Part shown: one piece after another, positions 25,569 through 36,198 of the stretch | Layout of the letters: each line of letters opens with the position of its first letter | Numbering within the stretch: position 1 is the first letter of the stretch | NCBI RefSeq assembly: GCF_038725785.1 | Contig: NZ_CP109796.1 | Span: 2,976,001 to 3,040,000 of the forward strand | Direction of reading: 5' to 3' | From: Termitidicoccus mucosus | GTDB taxonomy: Bacteria > Verrucomicrobiota > Verrucomicrobiia > Opitutales > Opitutaceae | Length of the DNA stretch: 64,000 bases | Program-made: the position numbers and the translations under genes | The notes under the pieces: model-generated | Databases searched by the model: none | What the model was told of the DNA's origin: nothing | Seen by the model: only the letters and a program-made list of their open reading frames with translations

Positions 25569-26236
25569 AAACCACCCCGCCAGACACGATACCGGAACAG
25601 CATCTTTTTACCGTCCGGGGCAGGCCGGTCATGTTTCGCAAGGACGGAATGTTCTTCGGCGCGCTCCACGCCACCGAGCGGGGACATTTCCCGGTAAGCT
25701 CCACGGGTTACTATTCCCTCGCCCAATTCACACTTTACGTGCGCGAAGGGGCCGGATTCTTCGATCTGCTTTCCCGGAATTTTCTGGAAAGCCTCGCCGC
25801 CGAACAGGAACGCGGGACTAAAGGAGTTCTGCACGATGTCATCCGGTGCGCCAATCGCGACATAGCCAATGAATATGCCTTCGTTCATTGCGCGCAGCGC
25901 GCGGCCCAGGCGTTCGCACACGGCTTGTTCGCCACCGACGCGCAACGCCGTGAACTTTGGCAGGCGGCGCATGAAACCTACTCGAACCTGTTCGACAGCG
26001 CCTTCGTCCGGCACGCCGCCAGGGACCGCCAGAATCCGCCGCGAAACATCGAGCCCGACCGGCGAACTTTCGACGCGTTGCGCCGCTGCATGCGCGGCGA
26101 CTTTTCCTTCGACAACGCCGGCAGTCAGCCAACCGCCATCCTCATGACGAACTATTTCGAGCTGCCGCCGAAACGCGATGGAGAGCCCGTCATCACCGCC
26201 CCGGCGCGCACCCTCGCGCTCGATTTTGGCGACTGA
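25565..26236 (+). CDS. Hypothetical protein in accessory gene pair
   Basis: A protein of 223 residues, no signal peptide. It begins with a segment rich in aromatic residues (LFTVRGRPVMFRKDGMFFGA), followed by helical middle parts (AAEQERGTKGVLHDVIRCAN). No known motif. A ribosome site (GAAAGGAG) lies inside the preceding gene, whose stop it overlaps by 4 bp, so both are made from one message. It may belong to the same unknown system as its partner. No family recognised. Confidence 0.6.
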   Translation: MKTTPPDTIPEQHLFTVRGRPVMFRKDGMFFGALHATERGHFPVSSTGYYSLAQFTLYVREGAGFFDLLSRNFLESLAAEQERGTKGVLHDVIRCANRDIANEYAFVHCAQRAAQAFAHGLFATDAQRRELWQAAHETYSNLFDSAFVRHAARDRQNPPRNIEPDRRTFDALRRCMRGDFSFDNAGSQPTAILMTNYFELPPKRDGEPVITAPARTLALDFGD

Positions 26237-26423
26237 TCGTTGCTGCCGGCTGGCGGCAAGGAATGCCCGCCAGCCGTATTCTTCCTGCGGTGCCACGCGG
26301 CGGGCGGCAATCCGCGTTGGAATCAAACCACGCACAGACAGGCTTCGCTCCAATGCCGCGATATGCGGCATGTCGGGGTCGCGCCCGCAGTCGCGTTTGG
26401 AAGGCCCGCGCCCCGTGGCCGGC

Positions 26424-26481
26424 CATTTTACCACGGTGCGTCAAGGTTGTGTGCTCCTTCGTCGCACCTCCACCTTGACGC
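26424..26481. repeat. Palindromic element, copy 4 of the family
   Basis: The stem GCGTCAAGGT / ACCTTGACGC (26438-26481) surrounds GTGCTCCTTCGTCGCACCTCC. CATTTTACCAC in front is the same as in copy 1 at 23126. It closes the run of small accessory genes. Confidence 0.55.
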
Positions 26482-27365
26482 GCCGTGCTTTTTCGCGGCT
26501 ATCGGGCGTTGCGCCCCATATAAATGACTCCAGTTGCCATCCGGGAAAAACAAGCGCGCGCGCTTTTGCCGCAGGCGTTGCCGTTGCCCGCCCGCGCCTT
26601 GTCTCCGGCATCCCGTGGCTGCATAGAGGTCTGGACACGAGCGCGCCCTGACCGGCAGCCCGCCAGCCGCCCGGTGGCGGCAAGCTACAAAACGGCACTG
26701 GCTATGACACTGCCGGAGCGCGTTGCGCCATCGGCAACCGACCCGGACGGTTAATCCCGGACGGAGACGCAAAAGACGCCAGCACTGCCGCGCGCCGCGC
26801 CAGCCCGGTCCGATCATGGATGCGCCCGATGAAAAAAACATGCAGGGATGCCCCGACGCACTTGCAGCCACGAGCGGAAGCGCGCAGCCAGCCGTGCAAC
26901 AAAACCCGCCCCCGCGCAGGGCGCGGAATACTCGGAATATTCCTGAGACTGGCACAAGGACGTTTTTTCAAAAACAATCCTTGCCAGATCAAGCGGATTG
27001 CCGCAGGGTCATAGCATTCTTCAGTTGTATCCTATTTTTGGATACAATAAGGCTCTGCCAGCCGGTTTTTATCACGTGCGGTAGATGGCCAAAAGTTGCC
27101 AAAAACGATGTTTTTTGCTTCACTTCTTTACTTTGGGCTGACACTCTTTGCTTGTTCTAACTTACTAACCAACAACAAAGTCCGCCAAAACCAACAACTT
27201 GGCTGTCTTTCCTTCGCGGGCGTCCCGCCCGTGGGCTTGGCGACGCTTCGCGTCGTCTGCCGGCTGGAAGCCGGCGCTCCCAGTCGCTGGCGCGGCAGCG
27301 TTAACAACAGATATTAATATTGACGTTCCCATTTTGATGCCGGTTGGTTCAACCATCTTTGCCCC
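26482..27365. other. Gene-free stretch at the right edge of the accessory region
   Basis: No convincing gene; open frames are short and unlike proteins. It holds a palindrome at 27025-27047 (TTGTATCC / GGATACAA, 7-nt loop) and three consecutive small hairpins at 27215-27275 built from GCGGGCGTCCCGCCCGT, CGACGC/GCGTCG and GCCGGCT/AGCCGGC words. From about 27000 to 27190 the sequence is AT-rich, unlike both sides. The boundary between the mobile element and core genome probably lies here. Confidence 0.45.
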
Positions 27366-29441
<2,076 letters not shown>

Positions 29442-29463
29442 CGCGCGTTGCCGCTGGCGGAAG

Positions 29464-29554
29464 CGGCGGGTTGGGTGGCACGGGCGTCTCGCCCGTGTTT
29501 TTGGGGTTTTCACGAAGAAACACGGGCGAGACGCCCGTGCCACCCAACCCGCCG
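29464..29554. repeat. Perfect 37-bp inverted repeat with GGGCGTCTCGCCCGT words
   Basis: Arms at 29464-29500 and 29518-29554 are exactly complementary and are separated by 17 bases. The arm contains TGGCACGGGCGTCTCGCCCG, a word seen in variant form at 27215 and 49055-49130. It lies between convergent genes and may act as a terminator in both directions. Confidence 0.85.
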
Positions 29555-29572
29555 CATACCGTGCTTCCCGAT

Positions 29573-29611
29573 AAAAACGCGCCGCGAACAATCGGCATCG
29601 TTCGCGGCGCG
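29573..29611 (-). terminator. Intrinsic terminator of the small heat-shock genes
   Basis: Perfect 12-bp stem (CGCGCCGCGAAC / GTTCGCGGCGCG) with 10-nt loop. On the minus strand it is followed by GTTTTTATC, so it ends the unit made of the two Hsp20 genes. Confidence 0.75.
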
Positions 29612-29650
29612 GACGTGTGAAACGCCGGCATCAAATCCCGGCCGTGCGGC

Positions 29651-30061
29651 TCAGCTCACCGCGATCTTGCGCGGCTTGCGCGATTCCGCCTTCGGGAGCG
29701 TGGCGCGCAGCACGCCGTCGGTCAGCTCGGCGCGGATTTTCTCCACGTCGATCGCATGGTCGTGATGCAATTCCAGCACGAAGGGCCGGTCGGTCGTCTC
29801 GCGATGCAGCGCCGTCCACCCCTGCGGCTGCCGCCACGTGCGGCCGCCGCGGATGACGAGCACGCCGTCATGATCGGTGATGTCGAGCGAGTCCTTGCCG
29901 ACGCCGGGCAGTTGCACGGTGAGCGACCAGGCGTCGTCGCCGGCGGATTTCACCTCATAATAAGGACGAATGCCGGGCGTCTGCGCCGCGCTGTCATTGT
30001 TGCGGTCGGCTGCGGCAGGCTGGCGTTTGAACGAGGGAATAAGTGAGTTGAGCAGTGTCAT
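29651..30061 (-). CDS. Small heat-shock protein, Hsp20 family (second copy)
   Basis: A protein of 136 residues with an alpha-crystallin domain: SLTVQLPGVGKDSLDITDHD, LVIRG, VLELHHDHAIDVEKIRAELT and the typical GVLRATLPKAE ending, followed by a short C-terminal tail KPRKIAVS. Such proteins bind unfolding proteins in an ATP-independent way. It is more divergent than the neighbouring Hsp20: the sheet residues are partly replaced, and the N-terminal arm is short. It lies 83 bp after the first copy on the same strand and is followed by the terminator. Confidence 0.88.
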   Translation of the reverse strand: MTLLNSLIPSFKRQPAAADRNNDSAAQTPGIRPYYEVKSAGDDAWSLTVQLPGVGKDSLDITDHDGVLVIRGGRTWRQPQGWTALHRETTDRPFVLELHHDHAIDVEKIRAELTDGVLRATLPKAESRKPRKIAVS

Positions 30062-30144
30062 GTTGGTTTCCTCCTGATGTGTGTGTTTATGGTTGGTTGA
30101 TTTCTATTGCGGAGTGTCGTTGATGTGCGCCGGACGCCGGCGGG

Positions 30145-30585
30145 TTAGTTGACCGAAATCGCGACCTTGCGCGGCTTGGCCTCTTCCTTTTTCGGCAGCG
30201 TGACAGTGAGCACGCCGTTCTCGCTGGTCGCGGTGACCTTGTCTTCCTCCACGCTGTCGGGCAGGCTGAGCGAGCGGCTGATGGAGAAAGTCTCGCCGCC
30301 GTCTTCGCCCTCGGTTTTGCGCGTGGCGGAGATGTTCAGGTAGCCGTCCACGATCTCGACGTTGATGTCGGAGCGGGCGATGCCGGGCAGGTTGGCGCGC
30401 ACGTAGGTGTTCCCCTCGTCCTCGTAGAGGTCGAGCGGGAAATGCCCGTCGTCGCGGATGTCGCCGCCGCTGCCGAGCACGGATTCGAACCAGCGGTCGA
30501 CTTCGCTTTCCAGTCCGGCCCACGGGCTGCGACCGGCGAAGGCGAGGCTGCGGATGTCGGGCTGCGTGTAGTGTATGAGTCTCAT
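30145..30585 (-). CDS. Small heat-shock protein, Hsp20 family
   Basis: A protein of 146 residues. N-terminal arm with ESEVDRWFESVLG, then the alpha-crystallin domain: FPLDLYEDEGNTYVRANLPG, DINVEIVDGYLNISATR and ENGVLTVTLPKKEEAKPRK, ending with an I-x-V type tail (AISVN). It is an ATP-independent holdase chaperone, usually in the cytoplasm. It is close to the family consensus, unlike the downstream copy. The two genes are a tandem duplication and are probably transcribed together on the minus strand from a promoter near 30600. Confidence 0.92.
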   Translation of the reverse strand: MRLIHYTQPDIRSLAFAGRSPWAGLESEVDRWFESVLGSGGDIRDDGHFPLDLYEDEGNTYVRANLPGIARSDINVEIVDGYLNISATRKTEGEDGGETFSISRSLSLPDSVEEDKVTATSENGVLTVTLPKKEEAKPRKVAISVN

Positions 30586-30855
30586 GGTGTCTGTCCTTTC
30601 TTTTGGTGAGTTTGAGTGAATTGGTTTTTCTAACCGATGGCACTCGTTCAGCCGGATCGATGCCGGGAGGTCGCTCGCAACAAGCCTGTGCCCGTGAGCG
30701 ACTTGTTTTCCGAAGGGCGGGCGCGGTGCGAAAAAATGTCCGCCTGCGTGTCACGGGTTCCGGGAAAAAACGGCACGGTCGCCCCGGCGCGGTTTGCGCA
30801 ATCGCGGAAACGCTCTTGGCTTTGCGCCGGCGGATTTGTTATCCACCTCCCCAAC

Positions 30856-31740
30856 GTGAACAACGAGGCCCAGCTCACGCTCTTCGATCTGCTCGCGCCG
30901 CAACACGGCGTGCACAAAGGCCCCTCGTCGTCGCATCCCTCCGTCCCGCCGCCGTCCATGCCGGCTCCTCCTCCGTCGCCGCCGGTCCCGCCGCGCCAAC
31001 CGCAACCGCCGCAGCCTGCGCCGCCTCCGCTCGTGCTCTCTCCCACCCCGCCGGACACGGGGGACGACGCTCCGCAAATCCTCTTCGAACGCAGCCACCG
31101 CGCGCGCAACTACCGGCTCACGCTCCGGCGTGACGGCGTCGCGGTCGCCACCATCCCCGCACGCGGCAGCGAACGCGAGGCCCGGCGCTTCGTCAACGAG
31201 CACCTCGACTGGCTCCGGCGCGCCCGGGCGCGCCAGCGGCGGCGTCCGCGCGGCGCGGAAATCTGGACGCCCGGCACCCATGTCCTCTGGCGCGGATCGC
31301 TGCGCGCGATCGAGCGCGCCGGAGACGCGCCCGCGGACCGGCCCGCCGTGCTGCTCGGCGCGGAGCGTTTCCGCGTGGCGCGACTGGATGGCGATTTGCG
31401 CGCGACGCTGGAGGCGCATTTCCAGCGGCGCGCCCGCGTGGAGCTGCCCGCGCGCACCTGGCAGCTCGCCAGCGAGACCGGCGTCCCCGTGCGCGAGGTC
31501 ACGGTGCGCAACCAGCGCACACGCTGGGGCTCCTGCTCGTCGTCGGGCGTGATTTCGCTGAACTGGCGGCTCGTGCAAACCCCCGACAGCGTGCGCGACT
31601 ACATCATTTACCATGAGCTGATGCACTTGAAGGAAATGAACCACTCGCCCCGTTTTTGGGCGCGCGTCGGCGAAGTCTGCCCCGGCTGGCGCGACGCCGA
31701 GCGCTGGCTCAAGGAGAACGGCAGCCTGCTCGGCCTCTGA
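30856..31740 (+). CDS. YgjP-like (DUF45) zinc metallopeptidase domain protein
   Basis: A protein of 294 residues from the GTG at 30856. The C-terminal 100 residues hold the YgjP/WLM-like domain: QRTRWGSCSSSG, then the zinc-binding HELMHLKEMNHSPRFW, with the HExxH-type pair and third histidine. Between about residues 20 and 70 lies a proline-rich linker. The N-terminal QLTLFDLL resembles the start of family members. The frame is open further upstream (ATG at 30736 is the alternative), but that part reads as low-quality residues. The domain is a likely peptidase; substrates are not known. It stands alone between the Hsp20 genes (divergent) and the next gene. Confidence 0.82.
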   Translation: MNNEAQLTLFDLLAPQHGVHKGPSSSHPSVPPPSMPAPPPSPPVPPRQPQPPQPAPPPLVLSPTPPDTGDDAPQILFERSHRARNYRLTLRRDGVAVATIPARGSEREARRFVNEHLDWLRRARARQRRRPRGAEIWTPGTHVLWRGSLRAIERAGDAPADRPAVLLGAERFRVARLDGDLRATLEAHFQRRARVELPARTWQLASETGVPVREVTVRNQRTRWGSCSSSGVISLNWRLVQTPDSVRDYIIYHELMHLKEMNHSPRFWARVGEVCPGWRDAERWLKENGSLLGL

Positions 31741-31864
31741 AGCGGCCCCGTTCGCGCCAGCGGCCCTGATTGATTTCCGAACCGCGCCGGCCCCGGGATC
31801 ATCCGCGTCCGCCCGGAGCGAAATCTCATCGCAAACAACGTCGTTTGCATTAAACAGGATGCCC

Positions 31865-32206
31865 ATGAACTCCCGTATTTTCACGCTCGCCATCGCGCTG
31901 CTCGGCCTTCCGGTTCTTGCCGTCGCCGGGGATCGCCGGCCATCAAGCCCGGATTCCAACGCAAATATCCAGCAACTGCTGGAGTTTCAACGCCAGCAGC
32001 AGGCCGACCGCGAGGCCTTTGCCCGCGCCTTCACCGCGGTGACCCAAGCCTCCTCGCCGCTGGAAAGCGTGACCAACGCGCTCGTGGCGGAAGTGCTCGC
32101 CCTCCGGCGCGACAACGACGCGCTCCGCGCGGAACTCGACGCCTTGAAAACCACCGTCAAGACGATGCAGGAAACGCAGGGAACGGCGGACAAAGCGGCG
32201 AAATAA
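31865..32206 (+). CDS. Small exported coiled-coil protein
   Basis: A protein of 113 residues. A signal peptide with core IFTLAIALLGLPVLAVAG is followed by a helical body in which leucines recur (EVLALRRDNDALRAELDALK), a parallel coiled coil. The ATG at 31865 is chosen because an AGGA ribosome site lies 6 bases before it; an ATG at 31859 is in frame. No family recognised. It lies 229 bp before the TolC gene, so it may be an independent periplasmic protein. Confidence 0.6.
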   Translation: MNSRIFTLAIALLGLPVLAVAGDRRPSSPDSNANIQQLLEFQRQQQADREAFARAFTAVTQASSPLESVTNALVAEVLALRRDNDALRAELDALKTTVKTMQETQGTADKAAK

Positions 32207-32435
32207 TCTTGGGGATTAGAACGAAACCGGGGTTTCGCCCCAAAATGGCGGAACGGCCTCCGTGTCGTCCGCATCGCCGGCAAAGTGATTCTCCATCGTG
32301 AATGCCATCCGGCGCGCCCCGCGCCGCGGCGTTTGCCGGCAGGGTCTTTTTTTTGCACTCGTCTTCGATTTTGATGTCACTTGTGTTCCACTTTTTCTGT
32401 TTTTGTCCCGATAGCCTCTCCGCACATCGATTCAA

Positions 32436-33827
32436 ATGATTCCCTTCCGCCTAAAACTCATCCGACGCTGCGCCTTGGTCGTCGCGATGATCGGGATTGC
32501 GGCGGCGGGAATGGCCCAGCCGGCGCCGGACCGCGACGCGATTTCCCAACTGCAAGCCGCCCTGCCCGAGCGAAGCCTGCCGGGGCTCGATAGCCTGTTG
32601 CGCCGGGCGCTCGTAAACGCGCCCGAAGTCATCATGCGCGAATGGGCGCTCGCCGAGGCCGAGGCCAACACCCTTGTCGCCCGCGCGCCCATGCTCCCGC
32701 GCCTCGAGGCTTGGGCGAACGCCGGTGTGACATATGAACAGCGCAAGGAAACGTTGGACAGCAACCGGACACTGGAGGCCGTCCTCTACAACGTCGGCTT
32801 CTACCAGCCCGTCTTTCATTGGGGCGCGCTGGCCCAAAACTATCAGATCGGGAAACTGCGCCAGGCCATCTCCGAACGCAACATCTCCGAGACCCGGCGC
32901 CTGCTCGCGCTCGACATCCGCAGGCGCTACTTCGACCTGATGCTCGCAAAGAACGGTCTTCAGATCGCCCGCCAAAACCAGACTCGCGCCGAAGAGGAAT
33001 ACAAACAAATGGAGCAGTTGATCGCCGACGGCGTGCAGGCGGCGGGCGCGCTCGACGGCCCGCGCCGCAACCTCGACATCATCCGCCCCGAGGTGCGAAG
33101 GCAGGAGGTCGAGTACAACATGCTTCGCGAAAGCCTGCTGCGGCTCGCCGGCGTCACCGAGGCCGATCTCGACACCCTGCCGGAATCACTGCCGCCCTTC
33201 GGCAACCTCGACGCCGCGCTCGCGGCGCTCGTCAACACGCAAACAATCGCGATATCGAACAATCTCGCCGGTCTCAAAGACCAGATCGAGGTCGAGCGCC
33301 TGAATTATAAAATCCAGAAAACCCGCCTATATCCCAAATTCGGCCTCAGCCTTTCCGTCACCCAGGAAAACCGCTCGCCGGACAACAACGTCCTCGGTCC
33401 GAAATCGCTCATCACGAGCTGGAACGCGTTCGGCACCGTGAACTGGCGCATATTCGACAGCCAGGAAACGAAGGGGCTCCAGCTCGCCTCGCTCAACCGC
33501 CTGCGCGCGCTCGAAGTGAGCCGCGTGCAGACGGAAAAGCAGGAGGGCAGCGAGCGCGAAGCCGAGGCGCTGCGCCTGCAACTCCAGTGGGAGCGCCTGA
33601 AAAACACGGAGCTGGACCTGGGCCGCGCGCGGGGAGGACTGGAATTGACCGAGCACGATTTCGCCAACGGCTGGGCGTCGTCGCGCGCCGTGGAAGACAC
33701 CCGCGCCCACCTGGCCAACGTGCTCCAGCAAACCAACGCCGAGCGCGCCGCGTTTGCCTCCGCGCTGGCGGCCTGCCTGTCCAACCGCGGGCGCGACCCG
33801 GCGGTGACCGGCGGAGGAAATTTTTAA
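32436..33827 (+). CDS. TolC-family outer-membrane efflux protein
   Basis: A protein of 463 residues with signal peptide (ending near GMAQ) and the two-fold repeated helical layout of TolC proteins: SLLRRALVNAPEVIMREWAL, then long helices and a second half with similar LAGLKDQIEVERLNYKIQKT and LQLQWERLKNTELDLGRARG. TolC trimers form the outer-membrane exit duct of tripartite exporters. It is the first gene of a tightly packed four-gene operon; its stop overlaps the next start (TAATG). No frame break is seen. Confidence 0.88.
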   Translation: MIPFRLKLIRRCALVVAMIGIAAAGMAQPAPDRDAISQLQAALPERSLPGLDSLLRRALVNAPEVIMREWALAEAEANTLVARAPMLPRLEAWANAGVTYEQRKETLDSNRTLEAVLYNVGFYQPVFHWGALAQNYQIGKLRQAISERNISETRRLLALDIRRRYFDLMLAKNGLQIARQNQTRAEEEYKQMEQLIADGVQAAGALDGPRRNLDIIRPEVRRQEVEYNMLRESLLRLAGVTEADLDTLPESLPPFGNLDAALAALVNTQTIAISNNLAGLKDQIEVERLNYKIQKTRLYPKFGLSLSVTQENRSPDNNVLGPKSLITSWNAFGTVNWRIFDSQETKGLQLASLNRLRALEVSRVQTEKQEGSEREAEALRLQLQWERLKNTELDLGRARGGLELTEHDFANGWASSRAVEDTRAHLANVLQQTNAERAAFASALAACLSNRGRDPAVTGGGNF

Positions 33828-34948
33828 TGAAGTCGAAGACACTTTTGATAGCGCTCGCCGTGCTTCTCCTCGCCGGGGCGGCCGGCTGGGGAATATATTA
33901 TCAGACACTGCCCGTCGCGGTGATGGACGCGGCCAGGCGCGGCGCCGCCGTGCGCATCGTCCCGGCCAACATATTGGTGAGCGAGTCCTTTAACATGGAC
34001 ATTAAAAGCGAGGCGGGCGGGCGCATCGTCGCCAGCCATGTCCAGCTCGGCCGCGAGGTGAAGGCCGGCGAGGTTTTATATCAAATCGACACGCGCGACC
34101 TGGAATTGGAAATCGAGCGCATAGAGTCGGAATACAAAGCCCTGAAGGCGCGCATCGCCATCGGCTCGGCGACGCGCTTCGAGGTCGCGACGGCGGAGGA
34201 AAACGTGCGCAACAACACGCGCCTCGTCGAGCAGGGCCGCGTGGCGCCCATCGACCTGGAACGCTCCAAGCGCGTCGTCGAGCAACTCAAGGACCGTCTC
34301 GCCAACGAGGAAATCAGCAATCAGCAGGCGCTCGAAAGCTACGAGAACACGCTGAAGCTGAAACGACGCATGCTGGAAAAGATGAGCGTGACCGTGGCGA
34401 ATGACGGCACCATCGCGGAAATCTTTACGCGCACGGGCGACCTGATCGGCGGCGGGCAGGTGCTGGCGCGGGTCATTTCCAAGGAACGATTGGTGCAGGC
34501 GCAGATCAGCGAGGAAAATTTCGCGGGCGTGCGCCCGGGACTGCCGGTGAACGTGCAACTGCTCGGCTACGGCGGGCAGTTGTTCAAGGCCGGGGTCGAG
34601 CGCGTGCTGCCCAACGCGGACGAAAAAACCAAGCGTTACATCGCCTACCTGAAAGTTGACATGGCGGACGAATTGCTGGTCCCCGGCCTGACCGGCGAGG
34701 CCAGCATCACCGTGGACAGGCACGAGAACGCCCTGCTGGCCGACCGCCGCGGCGTGCTGGGCAACTCGGTCTTCACCGTGCGCGACGGGCGCGCGTGGCT
34801 GAAACCCGTGAGCACCGGGTTTGCGGGGCTCGATTATATTGAAATTCTCGACGGGCTCGCGGAAGGCGACGCGATCATCATCGATTCGCCGTCCGGATTC
34901 CGCGACGGACAGCGCGTGCGGGTGGCAAAGGCCCCGGAACGCCGGTAA
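33827..34948 (+). CDS. HlyD/MacA-type periplasmic adaptor
   Basis: A protein of 373 residues with an N-terminal membrane anchor (LLIALAVLLLAGAAGWGIYY). The lipoyl half-domains flank a coiled-coil hairpin: GRIVASHVQLGREVKAGEVL and later VTVANDGTIAEIFTRTGDLI. The hairpin residues EQLKDRLANEEISNQQALES connect to the TolC duct. The C-terminal domain is beta-rich. The start at 33827 follows a strong ribosome site (GGAGGAAA). Adjacent TolC, permease and ATPase genes identify it as the adaptor of an ABC-type exporter. Confidence 0.88.
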   Translation: MKSKTLLIALAVLLLAGAAGWGIYYQTLPVAVMDAARRGAAVRIVPANILVSESFNMDIKSEAGGRIVASHVQLGREVKAGEVLYQIDTRDLELEIERIESEYKALKARIAIGSATRFEVATAEENVRNNTRLVEQGRVAPIDLERSKRVVEQLKDRLANEEISNQQALESYENTLKLKRRMLEKMSVTVANDGTIAEIFTRTGDLIGGGQVLARVISKERLVQAQISEENFAGVRPGLPVNVQLLGYGGQLFKAGVERVLPNADEKTKRYIAYLKVDMADELLVPGLTGEASITVDRHENALLADRRGVLGNSVFTVRDGRAWLKPVSTGFAGLDYIEILDGLAEGDAIIIDSPSGFRDGQRVRVAKAPERR

Positions 34949-36198
34949 TGCTCACCAACCTCAAGATCGCGCTGCGGTTCCTGCTGGCCAAGCGGCGCTC
35001 CATGATGATGAGCCTCACGGGCATCGCGTTCGGCGTGGGCTTTATTATTCTCACCCAGGCGGTCACGACGGGCTTCCAGGAATTTTTTATCCGCACGATC
35101 CTGGGCACGGACGGCGCACTGCGGGTGGAGGACAAGTTTCAGGCGACGGTCGTGAACATGAGCGCGATCGACTCCGACGGGCGTTATGCCGGCGGCGTGG
35201 AAGTCGAGAGCAACCGGAAATATCAGGAGGGAGTCGCGGAGCCGGGACGGCTGATCGACGCGATCAAACGCTTTCCCGACGTAAGCGGCGTGTCGGAGGT
35301 GCTGCGCGGCAACGTGAGCATCCAGTCCGCGACGCGCGAGGAATCGGGGCAGGTGTATGGCATCGAATTGGAAAATCACATGGCCGTGTCCGACATCGGG
35401 CGCCAGATCGTGGTGGGAAACATGGACGATTTTCGCAAGGCCCCGGCCGGCGTGCTGGTGGGCTCGGCGCTCGCGAACCGGCTCCGGTTGCGCCCGGGCA
35501 ATTCTGTCCTGATCTCCTACGGCGGCCAGTCCACCCGCTACCGCGTGTCGGCGATCTATGAAACCGGCATCCGCGACATCGACAAGGTGCGCGTGTTCAT
35601 GCACCTCGGCGAGGCGCGCGTGCTGCTGCACAAACCCTACGGCGCGTCGTATCTGCAAGTCGGATTAAAAAACTCCGACCGGGCGCCGGAAATCGCGCGG
35701 CAGATCGAGATGATCGCGAGCCATCGCGCCGCCAGCTGGCAGGAGCGCGAAAAGGTGTGGCTCGATGTCTTCCGGTTCTTCCGCATCCTCGCGGCGATCA
35801 CGGTGTTCACCATCATCGTGGTGTCGGGCCTGGGCATGTTCAACACGCTTGCGATGATCGTGATGGAGAAGACGAGGGAGATCGCCATCCTGCGCTCGAT
35901 GGGCTACACGCGCATGGATATCGCGTTCGTATTCATGTTGCAGGGCGGGCTGGTGCTCGCGGCGGGCATCGCGCTCGGGTGGATGTTCGGCGCGCTGAGC
36001 ACATGGGGCGTGTCGAGCGTGCCGGTCAGCGTGCGCGGCATCTTCTCCACCGACCACATCGTGGTGGCGTGGGATTTCGCGCATTATGCCGGGGCGGCGC
36101 TGGCGTCGTCGGTGGTGGTGTTGATCGCGAGTTGGATGCCGGCGCGCCGGGCGGCGCTGCTGGAGCCCGCGGCCATTATCCGGGGGGCCTCGCAATGA
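34948..36198 (+). CDS. ABC transporter permease, MacB/LolC (FtsX) type
   Basis: A protein of 416 residues. One membrane helix near residues 20-40 is followed by a large periplasmic domain (about 45-280) and three C-terminal helices (FTIIVVSGLGMFNTLAMIVM, then GLVLAAGIALGWMFGAL and the last near 380). The cytoplasmic coupling segment KTREIAILRSMGYTRMDIA is a hallmark of FtsX-fold permeases. It uses the force of the ATPase to drive the tripartite pump. The ATG at 34948 overlaps the preceding stop, and its own stop overlaps the ATPase start. Confidence 0.9.
   Translation: MLTNLKIALRFLLAKRRSMMMSLTGIAFGVGFIILTQAVTTGFQEFFIRTILGTDGALRVEDKFQATVVNMSAIDSDGRYAGGVEVESNRKYQEGVAEPGRLIDAIKRFPDVSGVSEVLRGNVSIQSATREESGQVYGIELENHMAVSDIGRQIVVGNMDDFRKAPAGVLVGSALANRLRLRPGNSVLISYGGQSTRYRVSAIYETGIRDIDKVRVFMHLGEARVLLHKPYGASYLQVGLKNSDRAPEIARQIEMIASHRAASWQEREKVWLDVFRFFRILAAITVFTIIVVSGLGMFNTLAMIVMEKTREIAILRSMGYTRMDIAFVFMLQGGLVLAAGIALGWMFGALSTWGVSSVPVSVRGIFSTDHIVVAWDFAHYAGAALASSVVVLIASWMPARRAALLEPAAIIRGASQ

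Noticed and set aside
23126-26481. Integron-type attC sites between the small genes
   Set aside because: The palindromes do not have the RYYYAAC/GTTRRRY ends or the R'/L' box order, and no integron integrase is in view.
26524-26754. 76-codon ORF starting MTPVAIREKQAR
   Set aside because: No recognisable domain, ends in low-complexity residues and lies in a repeat-rich gap.
1-27365. Integrase or transposase gene that would define the element type
   Set aside because: None of the frames shows tyrosine or serine recombinase or DDE motifs; if present it lies outside the window.
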